Source of the DNA: Flectonema sp. DT1601 | Taxonomy: Eukaryota > Euglenozoa > Diplonemea > Diplonemida > Diplonemidae | DNA length: 64,000 bases | Assembly: GCA_964019425.1 (NCBI GenBank) | Contig: OZ025808.1 | Location: 620,001 to 684,000, forward strand | Reading direction: 5' to 3' | Part shown: piece after piece, positions 12,101 through 20,674 of the stretch | Numbering within the stretch: position 1 is the first letter of the stretch | Layout of the letters: each line of letters begins with the position of its first letter | The notes under the pieces: generated by a model | What the model saw: the letters and a program-made list of their open reading frames with translations, nothing else | Databases searched by the model: none | Told to the model about the DNA's origin: nothing | Position numbers and translations under genes: made by a program

Positions 12101-15100
12101 GAACGAAACATTCCATTTCACTGATACGAACATAAAGTGTCCTGTTATGATGACTTTATGGGATGCTGATATCGAGGCCAGTGATTTTATGGGAAGAGCA
12201 TCCTTTATTCCAAAGGCAGGAAAGACTGAAGGAAGAGAAACAATAGCTTTGAAGATCAGATCAGGTAATAAAGAAGATGTTAAATTACAGGAAAAGTATG
12301 GAGGTAACCTTGGAACTATTAGTATAGAGTGGAAGGTCACTCGCGTAGTCGAGGAAGACGAAGGCTCATCAAACCCGTTAGCGATTTTATCGTTATCAGT
12401 GTTATCAGCAAAGGTACATGTTGGAGGAAAAGAGTGCTACGTTGAAGCAATCGTTGGGTCTGATAAGCGTAAAACTAAATCACTTTCTGGACAAGCACTC
12501 CTTTGGGACAGAGAAGGACTTCGAGAGTCTTGGAAGATACCAATCACAGACGACGATAGTAAAGTTCTTCTTCAATTAGTTGACGCAAAGTCAAAGAAAG
12601 TAATCGCCGCGAAGTACTTAGTGGATGAACTAGTTGATACTTCTCGAAGACATCATGTGGCTCTATATCAATACAAAGATGATGATATCATAACAGGTTC
12701 ACCAAGTGGTGATATGATTGACATTGAGTGTTTACTTCATAAATATGAAAGTCGAACAGTCGATTCCAGAGATGCAGCAGATTTACAGAGGTGGTGTGGA
12801 CGGTGTCGAAATGTTGTACCTCCTCAATCAACACTTTGTCCTGTCTGTGGTGAAAAGACTCAAACATTTGATGAAATGGGTTGGAAAGCACAAGACACAT
12901 CACTTGAGGAACTTGGTCCTGTCTCTCTCGGAGGAGTTGTCAAATGCGATCAGACTGGCGGTGCTGTCGGTCAACTTTGTACTAAAGTTGGTCCAAAAGC
13001 ATACGTCTATGGTGGAATAAATAAATCTGGTTATTGTACAAGTTTCAAAGTATTCGATTCAAACCTTATGCGATGGAAAGAAATTGAAAAGATGATAAAA
13101 TATCCTCGATACGGAGCCACGATGATCCATTACCAAGACAAACTATTAATATTTGGAGGTTTCGGACCAGGAGGACTAGACGCAGGCCTAAGTGCTATGG
13201 GAGGCACAATAGAAACCGACAGTCACGTAATGGAAGTTGGAACTGATAATGATTTTTGGGAAGATCCCAACGTATCAGTTGGCAACACCGGAGGGTATCA
13301 CGATACAGTAGTGTCTTATGATATATCTACTAAATCATGGAAAGACTTACCATCTCATGGATCGGGTTGGGACTTCCGAGCCTGTCATAGCGCAGTGTTG
13401 TACAAATCTAGAATGATAGTCTACGGAGGGTGGAGTATTTTTATCAAACAACAAGTATTCGATTCTTCAAAAAGACTCGGTCGATTATCAAAACCAAATG
13501 TTAAATATTCAACAATAGAATGCCGTCGTGGGGATGTCGCATCCTACAACATTTCATCAGGTAAATGGTCATGGTGTAAACCATTACACGGAGATACTCC
13601 TCCACCAAGAAGTCATCATACGGCAGTGTTGAAGCCACAGTCGTGTTTTATGTTCGTATTTGGAGGTGCTACCATTGATAACAATACCACTACTCAGATG
13701 GGTGACATTGCTGATGTTGGAGCTAATCCACACAAGTCAATTGTTTATTTAAACGACACTCAAGTATTTGATCTTCGTAACAAAGTATGGTGTTCAACAG
13801 GAAGTGGTGACATTCCTGAACCTCGCGCAGAGCATGCTGCTACCACCTACGGAGGCTCTATGTTAATAGTTGGAGGTCGAGGAGGAAAATCCGGAAAGGA
13901 AGTTTTCGGACAAAACAGCTGCTACCAACTTGCATTCTCCACTGGAATCTGGAGAAAAATAAACACAACAAGCAACCTCTCGAAGACTCTAACAAGCTCT
14001 GGAAAAGCCGAAGTACACGGCCGTTGGGGTTTAAATGCAGTAGCCTTTAAACCGAAGATTCAAAAGAATACTGACTCTGAGCTGACACGTAAGCAGCTTG
14101 CTTTGCAAGAACAGAAAAAAGATCAAAAAGCGAGAGGTCAACAACTTCTCCGACTTCTAGGTGATGATGTTGGTGAAGACGATGACAGATTTAAATTGAC
14201 GGCAAAGGATTTAAAGGTAAGTTTACTAGTAATTGGAGGATGTGAAAGATTTCGTAGAGTCTCGGCTTCAAAAAAGCTATCGAGACACGGAGGTGATGAT
14301 AAATACTCTGACAAGGACTCTAGTCACAGTAGTTTACAGCCTCAGTCTCCAAAGAAGATTACCAAAACTACTACGAATGGTAGTGTGAGACTTTCTGGTA
14401 CTGTTCATCCTCCTGAACAGTCACGTGATTCAGTGTTGGCAAATCTAACATCACCAGTCGCTTGTACGACACTGCGTCTCACTCTTCCAAATGTACCCTC
14501 CACAGCTTCTGCTGAAATCTGGCAAATTGTACCTTCGAATTATTCAGTTACTATGAAAGGAGGAGAAACGATGACTGGAGGGGTACCAATAATTAAATCT
14601 GGTAGTTCTAATGCTGTTCAAGCTCGCCCTGCTTGGGTGGATCCGGGAATGTCTACAGCAGGTAGTAAGGTGTTCGCTCCAAATAGTGGTGGAGGACCTG
14701 CAAGAAGGGTTCCTGTGGCACCAGAGTCTCCGAAGGAAGTAAAAAAGGTAACGGAAGCGGAGATGGCAAACATCATGCTTCGTATGGATAGAGTTCATCG
14801 TTTGAGTAAACCACCTTCTGACAGACGTCCACCAAAAGAATATCCTCTCCCAGTTATGGCTAAGAGACAAAAAGAAGACATTGCTAAAGCTGTTGGTATG
14901 CTTTCTGAAGGTCACTCAACCACGAAGGGAAAGAGGATTGGTAGGAATCTACCTCCAGCACCTGGTGATTTAGTTAAGGTAAGAAATGTAATAGACATCA
15001 ATGATATTCATTTAATATCAGGTACCCCTGGTGTTATTTCTCAACCCCCAGTTGACAGAAAGCTAAAACCAGGTTACATTAATGTAAAGTTTCATAACCT

Positions 15101-15335
15101 GACAAGTGCAACACCTGTCAGATTAGACGACATTCACTTGATGCCTAAAAAGAGATCTGGATTTCAATCTGAAAAATTCGGCATTGCTGCCATCAGAGAA
15201 TCACAGAAGAGTACTTCACGAAGAACAGCACCATCACCTGCTGCACTTACATCTCCTCCAAAATATGAATTTCCCGATCAATGGTTGGCTGATGAAACTG
15301 AACAACTATCCGACTATTCGGATGATTTTAATTAG
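3177..15335 (+). CDS. Giant multi-C2 protein with PDZ-like, zinc-ribbon and Kelch domains (4052 aa)
   Basis: One uninterrupted 12.2 kb exon. Clear C2 domains, which bind Ca2+ and phospholipid, lie near residues 1-95, 329-421, 847-960, 1196-1310, 1910-2010, 2229-2330 and 2928-3040. They carry the SDPY/SDPF loop and a later acidic loop ending DDFMG or DDFLG. Weaker C2-like units fill residues 190-310, 1380-1900, 2075-2190, 2360-2900 and 3070-3180; several lack the Asp ligands. An Ala/Glu-rich coiled coil precedes residue 847. Two PDZ-like units sit at about 1042-1189. A C-x2-C-x10-C-x2-C zinc ribbon (Cys3207, 3210, 3221, 3224) leads into Kelch motifs with GG pairs near 3276, 3323, 3413, 3491, 3562 and 3683, enough for a six-blade propeller. 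A basic, Pro-rich tail with a small beta-rich segment (about 3925-3995) ends the protein. No membrane segment was seen, so it is unlike true ferlins. A Ca2+-dependent membrane scaffold is inferred. Confidence 0.9.
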   Translation: MSSATVKVISGRKLMVADFRTSDPYVKIVLFDQNEAEIGRQQTEVINSNLNPDWNWSGDFSLREDTKISKIIFDVYDKDTVGADDFMGQAIVFEDELNRKKIGIETTLSLAPMPDVKDDAAKEYAKKGTLGNINVSWVIKYPEPPKINIPSRIETTSLSTTGSTTATPTPRSGISEHVRKQLMIRPLSITGLPSTVKDWKRGDLLITVGEDTTVVSGTCSRGSVRWHSVPAFKIHSKGGGASPDRQKATIKFEIIDTKKEKQNSIAIGSKTITVGDFTTGSIETLKLVMDDDLEATLQVEFHFGIPSSSRTPSLKKSSPRLEPRVPQSILLSISKGRDFVKMDMMGSSDPFVIATVEGSVNPLKKFQTKHISNTLNPEWTADFDIDLLEESDAYIIHFNVYDRDSLSDNEWMGYASLHLTPQILMSAIPSARTDELTLGIRPGEENKKSDEKLLKKNKGKLGFLTVSIRSDEPPFPVGTRIECEESKGFIKSYNGTNQKDDEKVQMYTITTDEGEDQIRSSAEISLCGDIDTFEDVVDRFRNGIERRNETLIKLMTDANESFFEDNYIYFDSARHPNPTPEERALRKYFVEYGNIITHFNCRYEAALDRHSEKYIEEFMETDGNPAKRVKIISSEKEHHDKIGKKWEVERKKLQEEQSLSAVVVKSAKLIVSSVRDLEDEPKAVFGILVTSVGSRATAVAKVNNGCADFKNGKQKSTHFPGLDPGEEGTLLTFTLHVTDVERIGSLPTEDMSQTEETIAWIRDIEIPKTFVSKGDDLKSITKDLGWLPATDSGNTKLKTEVRVKLILEIESSEKKAIEKRMEIAEKAAKEAEEAAEKERLEEEKLVPSILEVGIVSGSKLIIRDLRSSDPYCVVEVLSLDANKVIHINKTAVIDSDLNPIWKERFSYDVVRLLQDSINNNKDESEIGLKLRFTVWDDDAVGNDDFMGYVDMPIDKKLLKSLTRKRAFNLMLGKRPATNQKITAEDQKLWKKHKEFFGTIKVTLRTSEPVQFGSSAEQTALAAAAIDHDRKQQSLTGINYKFDANPGDITFETFGRDFPIKTIEPNSSAAMSGLEVGMNVIAYNGISISGKKKEVKKLLEKGGEMTFTIGLDDVIECTFKANKNDVSYKQEGLCIRVTEVAEGSDAHENGLRSMMRVYAMNSSPVTDVKKLQTKTLSSETTLTCVDESLADRLQADEMLLNVFARIVKAKKLVRADVLGSSDPYVIAYAIDKSGNPLTGRAAKEGMPLKTKVVSNSLSPSWDFSFPAPVVMREGEKLRFEVWDDDAVGDDDFLGHADLNPWDDKYRDTNNATDPWLILKHRGNTDDTTIAKHTSGESPLGQLLVSIKSSIIIPPDDDPLESSTKDVALDEQGHLFEKVEHKESIRLTITSLRGVSKNKCYMLLSLNAPGPIGGRQHEFKTALGKKESGIINFNDGIITLQFDDCGEDQVEGFLISVMEKSFIGGDNFIGKIAISKKEDLWVNGCKGDWLELQPKTQREKQNQKKPIGDLYCMWDFSKRKEFKQRLGNQSFSNIDEAQAKLDAEETKKENQLPIYERMRGEGYNLTIEIHNCDGFERSETTVEVTCGGKTERSDPSPKTNTPEWQTAIFYFPIESFNSQVEFRVMHGSHLLGSAKHGLANEVSLTGTKTIPIPTTKGSSGSVSFSWTYNHEKGLSAFLPEFKGEKPQQIKQNNAVNTIFDGLPVSGSSAKLTIVQAANLARNPKVKIVMEYRRKETKLVLHKESARYPLLNATHDISIAAKGGTTANTSGADGEILLKFYDSGIITNTFIGQTIVNLIEQYDDCESFTTSDEFSSNGLKVNNKLVTHINGEHCTNADLIKNSKFPIEFTFEKERWYFLQPRKNQVGRPEEDDSKLLEEYGSLGRVLLRWTHNLQINKRELEMEDENEGEPTCLITIFEGEKLIPCDVRTSDPYLLVEYGEEMSKTATIKSTLTPKWDETLPAMPIKDGETLLQGTCMDLDWNADDFMGRFSLNPLEWVLADNAASGRREREGWIDLVPRESNKDDDELYQKHGSFGRIRIKITLKGDLSTITGNNIDLKTENKEQELIALDQLKTEGGMLSIWVDKAEALSTKADPLCKYTINNKEYCTHPCEDTNSPAWLAGPYSMSFPKATENTKNSIYDMKFEIFDKRNKEVGEFKQSALELTTAAGTKEIRLRIDEDDEDDPTIKRKALGKLTFRWEINIGAKDMAPWLDPERRATLKEWLQESKSKLRLSLTIIRCSNLINLETFGRSDPYVIASCGPNRTQTRVVSSNCSPVFNHTTSWDLISLEQPIEFSIKDKEDLQTDRDLGFARLNLATVSDEKGEQSIPIEATQSMKGDKDSYGHLVVKYQIEKVDAASSTVRFSIVEAQNLADPNMIRDITPKVCIEFIEGSKKRKFETKTAKGKEPTWMENFDFDLNSSDKVKCTLSAWEDDTCLGTFKQELDFLGNDNTGDIWVTLHPRAGSDEDALLQSKFGTLGQIHIQWESDTPEAKLEREMRRELRLKQLYEANMLNFKVVRARGLPNKMILSPQCWVLFPATCAENEIRKSKTVSGTSPVFGVDASWKLSTQMLNQEVEIQIWDIGLFSKTVLGKASINVWDNATDIVGERWLKLSEGGEIFVSWELCNEFAPSRMVLQVWIEKAIDLVIPVGSGPKSSSDTASLSSTVDLGPYKRRTDVVEAHKGPEIFGIQKSSVSWGKLFEFDPIPPSHQFSFELWDRRQMEEDLCLGQVIWDWGNEPDINDGRKTFPIKGINDSQQALSKKSAGLGQLSIKWSTVMRQHTGIRDGQKVQCKIMKARGLPQVDNPMRVYAVVSMGGEKEMSDTTLNNELDFNVQFRAENEGQEIRIEMWERNYGLISDTHLGYTEIPYGRDEASSGEDWLRLKPRQGVEADYELSAKHDGYLGEIRTSWQWDTETSAFTKTKSKRTRADLEVRIVNAQNLTPQDMNGLSDPYVVVKHDNIKFKTKTIDNSLDPHWNETFHFTDTNIKCPVMMTLWDADIEASDFMGRASFIPKAGKTEGRETIALKIRSGNKEDVKLQEKYGGNLGTISIEWKVTRVVEEDEGSSNPLAILSLSVLSAKVHVGGKECYVEAIVGSDKRKTKSLSGQALLWDREGLRESWKIPITDDDSKVLLQLVDAKSKKVIAAKYLVDELVDTSRRHHVALYQYKDDDIITGSPSGDMIDIECLLHKYESRTVDSRDAADLQRWCGRCRNVVPPQSTLCPVCGEKTQTFDEMGWKAQDTSLEELGPVSLGGVVKCDQTGGAVGQLCTKVGPKAYVYGGINKSGYCTSFKVFDSNLMRWKEIEKMIKYPRYGATMIHYQDKLLIFGGFGPGGLDAGLSAMGGTIETDSHVMEVGTDNDFWEDPNVSVGNTGGYHDTVVSYDISTKSWKDLPSHGSGWDFRACHSAVLYKSRMIVYGGWSIFIKQQVFDSSKRLGRLSKPNVKYSTIECRRGDVASYNISSGKWSWCKPLHGDTPPPRSHHTAVLKPQSCFMFVFGGATIDNNTTTQMGDIADVGANPHKSIVYLNDTQVFDLRNKVWCSTGSGDIPEPRAEHAATTYGGSMLIVGGRGGKSGKEVFGQNSCYQLAFSTGIWRKINTTSNLSKTLTSSGKAEVHGRWGLNAVAFKPKIQKNTDSELTRKQLALQEQKKDQKARGQQLLRLLGDDVGEDDDRFKLTAKDLKVSLLVIGGCERFRRVSASKKLSRHGGDDKYSDKDSSHSSLQPQSPKKITKTTTNGSVRLSGTVHPPEQSRDSVLANLTSPVACTTLRLTLPNVPSTASAEIWQIVPSNYSVTMKGGETMTGGVPIIKSGSSNAVQARPAWVDPGMSTAGSKVFAPNSGGGPARRVPVAPESPKEVKKVTEAEMANIMLRMDRVHRLSKPPSDRRPPKEYPLPVMAKRQKEDIAKAVGMLSEGHSTTKGKRIGRNLPPAPGDLVKVRNVIDINDIHLISGTPGVISQPPVDRKLKPGYINVKFHNLTSATPVRLDDIHLMPKKRSGFQSEKFGIAAIRESQKSTSRRTAPSPAALTSPPKYEFPDQWLADETEQLSDYSDDFN

Positions 15336-16070
15336 TCCTTTCTAACCCTTTCGCTTACTTAGCGCTTCGTCTTGTTTTGCTTTAGGAAGTCTTTTTGTAT
15401 TTGTAGATTCCAGCATTTTTTTCTTTCTTCTTTTTTTTTGTTTTTTCTCAGAAAATAGAACCTACTTTTTATAGTTTTTCCTTATTAGTACAATTATCAG
15501 TGGTGTGTGTGTTGTGTGTTTTTCCAGTTTTTTTAAGTGAAAGTTGGGCAACGTGTCTGACTAGATTGCGGCTTCAGTTACGATACTTGTTAAGCCTTTT
15601 TGTTTTTTTTTCGTTTTTTTTTTTCGTCTTCCTCATTATTAGATTCTGAAATATTTTCTTAGATAGTTACCTTTTGCACGTGTCAAAAAAAAAAAAAAAA
15701 AAAAAAAAGTGATTTTCTCCCTTTTCATTGTTTTCTCGAAAGAGAAGTTTGCAATTTTCTTATTTTCACTTTTTTTTCCTTTTTTTTTTTCGTCTTTTTT
15801 TCTTACTGAGTACTTTCCAGCTGTATGTTTTTTTTTTTTTTTTGCGCCTCCGTAGTTTTTTTTTTTGTTTTGTTTTATTTCATGTTAGCTTATGATTCAA
15901 ACGAGAATGAGAGGTGAAAAAAAAGAAAACTCCCCTGCGGAGAAAAACACTTTATTAACAATCCCCTATTCAATTCAGGAACTTGCAATCAAACTGATGT
16001 TTCCTTCGTGAAACCTTTCTTAGAAATAATTTCCATAAAAACTATTTGAACAACAGGTGGGAAAGACAAC
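15336..16070. other. Intergenic region, homopolymer-rich
   Basis: No gene seen. Mostly T-rich, with T runs around 15429, 15609, 15823-15843 and 15857 and an A run around 15685-15708. An AACAACAG acceptor-like site at 16056 is 14 nt before the kinase ATG. Confidence 0.4.
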
Positions 16071-18021
16071 ATGCCGAAGAAGATTGGAAAATACCAGTTG
16101 GACAAGACCCTCGGGTCTGGTGCTTTCAGTAAAGTAAAGCTAGGCATAGACACAGACTCCGGAAGGAATTATGCGATTAAAATTATTGACAAAGAGCAGC
16201 TCCAGAAAGAGCACATGGAAGAACAGCTAAAGCGAGAAATCGCGGTTATGAAGCTGTTAGATCACGATCACGTTGTAAAGTTGTACGAAGTACTGCAAAC
16301 CCAGAGACATATATACCTCGTACTAGAACTCGTTACGGGAGGAGAACTGTTTGATAGAATTGTCGCTGCGAAGCGATTTGATGAAAATACTGGAAGGCGG
16401 TATTTCCAACAACTAGTCCTTGGGCTTTATTACTGTCACACTCAACAAGTTGCTCATCGTGACTTGAAACCGGAAAACTTGTTGTTGGATGAAAAGGTTT
16501 GTTTCCCTATCTTTGGTTTAATTCTGTTCTGAAAAAATAATGACAAAAACAATTTAATAAATCAAAACAGGATAATTTAAAAATTACTGACTTTGGTTTA
16601 TCGAACCTTCAAAGAGCTGCCCTCAATGACCCAAAAGGAGGTGGTACGATGCTTCAAACTGTATGTGGAACACCAAATTACGTTGCTCCTGAAGTACTAC
16701 GTGAAGCAGGTTACAACGGGATCACTGCAGACATCTGGTCGTGTGGTGTTATTCTATTCGTTATGTTGGCTGGTTACTTACCATTTGATGATAGTCACAT
16801 AAATAAATTGTTTAACAAGGTATGTTAATGTTAATGTTAATGTTTTTTTTTTTTTTTTTCGTTCTTAGAGATTAATAATACCCCCACTGGGACCAAGGAA
16901 CACTCACTCTTAGTGTATCCTATTTAGGAACTGTGGGGTAGACTACAAACGCACATAACAACTACTACACGTTTTGCGGAATTTCCTCTCAAACTACGCT
17001 TGCTGTCTCTTGTCGATGTCCTCCGGACTTTTATTCCTCAAAATCTTACTCAGTCGTCTCTCTCTTTGACGGCTTTGCTATACTCCATCTGTCAGCAGCT
17101 CCAGCATTCACATTGTGATTGTCAGAGTCTCTATAAGAACACTTACTCTTAGTGTATCTTATTTAGGAACTGTGGGGTAGACTACATAACACCGACTACG
17201 AAACTCAAATAATATTTACATAAAAAATAAATAACAAAAATCAGATTGAAAGAGGTGACTACAGAATGGCGAGACACTTCTCTGATCCAGTGAAGGACTT
17301 AATTGATAAAATGCTTCAGGTAGATCCTGAAAAGAGAATTGACATGGAGGGAATTATTGCACACAAATGGTTTGCTGAAGGGTTCGATAAGTCGAAGGTC
17401 GAGGCGTTTAGAGGATGCTCTCAAGTAAAGCCGAGCACACAACAAGTCAATCAGTGGGCTGCTGATGCTAAGGAATCTGGTGCGAAAGAAAAGCACGAAA
17501 GTAAAGAAGCTACTGGACTTAACGCATTTCAAATTATTGGAGCGCTTACTCAGGGAACTCTTCATGCTTTAACTGTCCAACAGCAGGGGGTTGCAATCAA
17601 GAGATCAACTCGATTTATTACTGGACTGGATGCTGAAACTACTTCAGATGCAATTATGAAAGTTCTCTCAGAGAACAAAGCCAATCCAAAGAAAAAAGAT
17701 CCTACAAGACAGGAGATTAAAGGATTCGTTACCGCAAACAAAGGAATGCTTACTTACGCTGTCCAGATCCAACCGACTATTTCTCCTAAACTTACACTAG
17801 TTGAGATGAGAAGAACCAGAGGTGATACTTTTGAATACCATGAGTTATACAGGCAGCTAATGACTACTCTCAGGGAACAGGTTTGATTTTTTATTTTTTA
17901 TTTTTAATTAAAAAATTTTGAGAATAAAACCGAAAACAAAACAAAACAAAAATAGGGAGTAATAGTTAGCAAAGAACACCTCGCTGGAACAGAACCGAAA
18001 GAGGAAGCCAAGGACTCGTAG
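16071..18021 (+). CDS. CBL-interacting-type protein kinase (CIPK/SnRK3-like) with NAF-like motif
   Basis: Four exons, 16071-16496, 16571-16819, 17245-17880 and 17956-18021, all joined in phase 0, give 458 residues, normal for plant CIPKs. The kinase domain starts [20 protein letters not shown], with AIKII as the ATP-binding Lys, [10 protein letters not shown] as the catalytic loop, DFGLSN, then [10 protein letters not shown] and [10 protein letters not shown]. Exon 3 carries [14 protein letters not shown], which matches the NAF/FISL motif through which CIPKs bind calcineurin B-like Ca2+ sensors. It is followed by a segment resembling the PPI/KA1-like regulatory region ([20 protein letters not shown]). 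By analogy the kinase is released from self-inhibition by a Ca2+ sensor; no sensor gene is in the window. The second intron is 425 nt and holds a repeated insertion; the others are 74-75 nt. The last short exon is inferred only from splice sites. Confidence 0.88.
16898..16947. repeat. Intronic direct repeat, copy 1
   Basis: A 50-nt unit in intron 2 of the CIPK gene, matched at 17137-17186 with two C/T differences. It contains CACTCTTAGTG and CCTATTTAGG, both small inverted repeats. Similarity continues weakly for about 20 nt beyond. Confidence 0.85.
17137..17186. repeat. Intronic direct repeat, copy 2
   Basis: Second copy, 239 nt downstream of the first, 48 of 50 positions the same. The DNA between the two copies is less AT-rich than other introns here. 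Confidence 0.85.
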
Positions 18022-18703
18022 ACAGTGGGTTCCGATTCACGCGATACTGAAATCGCATATCGAAGTTGTACACGTTGAAATAGCTTTAATACGCTACACC
18101 AACTTCTAACAATCACTTCGTTTGTCTACTAAGGTTTTATCGAATGGGACAAACTTGCGATCCGTAATGATATAATATTGAGAGATGGCCCAAAGGTTTT
18201 TTTTTTTTTTTACATCATCGTTGTCTTTTTTTTTTGGTAACGTTGTCTGATGCTTCATGACAAGCACCTCCGTTGCTATAAATATGGTGACCCTACCTGA
18301 TCCGCGTGTTTTATTTTAATTTTTTTTATTTTTGGTAGGTGTTCCATTAAGAAAGGATTACTATTATGAATATTGATGTAATAAAAAAGGATCGTGGGGA
18401 GAACTTGGTAAAGAGAAAAAAAAAAAAATATTATTATAATTGTTTTTTAAATTTTAATTTTAAAAAAAAAAAAAAAAAAAAAAGAATGGGGGAAAAAAAT
18501 AAAATAAGTGGGTTATTATTATCACCAATTTCCAAGCTAGTTAGTTAGTTAGTTTCAGGGGCTGAGAATTGGTAGCAACCCAAAAAAAAAAAAAAGTTTT
18601 TTTTTATTAAAAAAAAAAGAGGAGTCTCTTTGTGTAATTTGGATTTACTTTTCAACCTCTTTTTTTCCCCTTTTTTTTTTCCTTCTCTTCTTTAAAAAAT
18701 AAT

Positions 18704-18731
18704 TGGCGGTGAGTTTCAAACCTCACCGCCA
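18704..18731. other. Perfect 10-bp hairpin
   Basis: TGGCGGTGAG and its reverse complement CTCACCGCCA flank an 8-nt loop. The stem is GC-rich within very AT-rich DNA. Confidence 0.7.
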
Positions 18732-18895
18732 TCTAGTTTCCTACACCAGTACTGATTAAACTGTTTTTTTTCCCCATTTCCCTCCCAAACCCTATTCACA
18801 TAGTAACATTTCCCCTTTGGAAATAATAATAACGAAGTATTAATTAGTGTTCTTCTTCCCAATCTCCCTTCATTTTGGCTACAGAGAATAAATGA

Positions 18896-18919
18896 TTTGC
18901 GCCACTTGAGTGGCGCAAA
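18896..18919. other. Perfect 11-bp palindrome
   Basis: TTTGCGCCACT and AGTGGCGCAAA are separated by only 2 nt. This could be a protein-binding palindrome or a transcript hairpin. Confidence 0.7.
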
Positions 18920-19715
18920 CCTTCTAATCGTATCCGTTTGTTCTTTATGTACTCCTGATGTTCGTTGAAAAAAAGAAAATGTCAGGAAACCAAACAACAA
19001 AAAAAAAAACAAAAAAAAAAAAAATGAGAAATGGTGAAGAGGCATAAATTAGAAGAAAAAAGGTAATAAATTTTTTTTTGTTTTTTTATATGCATGTAAT
19101 GGTTATGCCTTTCTCAGGCCACCTAAATATATAATTACCTTCCTAGGCTTACAAGATCAGATTGCTGTTTCTCTCTTCAGCACTGCATTTTCGAAGGTAA
19201 ACTCACTTGTGGGAAATTGTACTTACTACCCAAGGCAACAGTGTGGGTAGTCTTCTGCAATAGTTTGGTTAAAACAAACAAAAAAAAGGGAGAGGGAAAA
19301 AAAAAAAAAAAAAAAAAAGAAATCCTAAAAAAAAATTTTAATGAAAAAAAAAAAAAAAAAAAAGTAAAACTATTTAATAAGAAAACGTTTTTTTTTTTCT
19401 CTTTTTCTCTCTTTTTTTATTCCCTGTTCTTTTTTTTTGTGGAGGGACCAAACACGTGCGCAACACAACACACACACGCACTTTTTATATATCCCGTTTC
19501 ACTCCACTCCCCTGACCCCAATCTTGTTTACTTTGAAAAAGGTACTGTTAGGGAACCCTGACAGTATTCTGCAGACTTCCAAAGAGTGCTTCGGTGTGTG
19601 ATAGACTATAAAGTAAAATAAATATTGCAAACATTCAAGCAAATTTTTTATATTCATGCCCAGGTGAACCATCCATAGAGAACGTCCTTGAAGGACTAAG
19701 GTCTTTAGTAGTAAA

Positions 19716-20674
19716 ATGGTTAAGAAAATAGGGAAGTATCAAATGTTCAACACCCTCGGACATGGAGGAACTTCAAAAGTGGTCCGAGCCCAGGACACTG
19801 ACACTGAAGAGTATTATGCAATTAAAGTCGTTGAGTACGATAAGTTATTACAGCAGTCTGGTAATGAATGTGAGGAAAGTCTGAAAAGAGAAATACTCGT
19901 AATGCGGTTATTAGAACATAAGAATGTCGTTAAACTGATTGAAGTCTTAAGAGGTAAATCAAAAATGTATTTAGTAATGGAATTGGTTAACGGAGGAGAA
20001 CTCTACGATGTCATAGTCTCCAGTGAAAACAAAAGATTATCTGAAGAACGAACTTGTCGTTATTTTGGTCAATTAATATCCGGAGTCAACTACTGTCACA
20101 GTCAGCAAGTAGCTCATAGAGACCTCAAACCTGAGAATATCCTCATCGATAAAGATGTATGTTTTATATTCCTATTATAAACAAAATTCTGTATATCACA
20201 AAAATAAAAAAAAAAACAGGACAATGTCAAAATAACTGACTTTGGGCTTTCAAACCTTCAAAAAGGAGCAGTCAACGATCCCGAAGGCGGAGGTACATTT
20301 TTGCAAACGGTCTGCGGTACACATTATTATATAGCACCAGAAGTATTGAAAGGTCCCTACAATGGACTTACTGCCGACATTTGGTCCTGTGGAGTTGTTC
20401 TATTCGTGATGTTGGCTGGAAGGTTTCCCTTTGATAATCCGGACTTGGCTACTAAAGTATGCTTTCTTGTTTTCTCACAACACTGGAAAAAAAAAAGAGG
20501 GGAAGGGGGGAAAAAAAAAAAAAAAAACAGATAAAGAACGGAGATTACAAAATGCCGTCACAGATCAGTGACGCAGCTTGCGACCTAATATCAAAAATGC
20601 TTCAGGTGGTTCCTGAAAAACGAATTGACATCAAAGGAATTATGAATCATAAATTGTTGGAAGGATATGTATAA
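19716..20674 (+). CDS. CIPK-like Ser/Thr kinase, kinase domain only
   Basis: Three exons, 19716-20156, 20220-20456 and 20531-20674, joined in phase 0, give 273 residues. It begins [20 protein letters not shown], close to the upstream kinase. It keeps the ATP-site Lys (AIKVV), [26 protein letters not shown] and [10 protein letters not shown], so it should be catalytically active. The Gly-rich loop reads GHGGTS, a mild departure from GxGxxG. Both introns fall at the same codon positions as introns 1 and 2 of the upstream CIPK, which supports gene duplication. The protein stops just after the kinase domain ([14 protein letters not shown]) and has no NAF or KA1-like region, so Ca2+-sensor control as in CIPKs would be absent. 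The third exon's acceptor follows a long A run. Confidence 0.85.

Larger units (their letters stand above)
18022..19715. other. Intergenic region with two strong hairpins
   Basis: No gene seen. It contains two perfect inverted repeats (18704-18731 and 18896-18919), many A and T runs, and a CCCAG acceptor-like site at 19673, 42 nt before the next ATG. Confidence 0.45.

Noticed and set aside
14210-14240. GTAAGT inside the giant C2/Kelch frame as a possible intron start
   Set aside because: The frame stays open and the sequence reads through a sixth Kelch-like motif (LLVIGG), so an intron is not needed.
19217-19561. 114-codon Lys/Phe-rich ORF before the second kinase
   Set aside because: Low-complexity translation of A and T runs.
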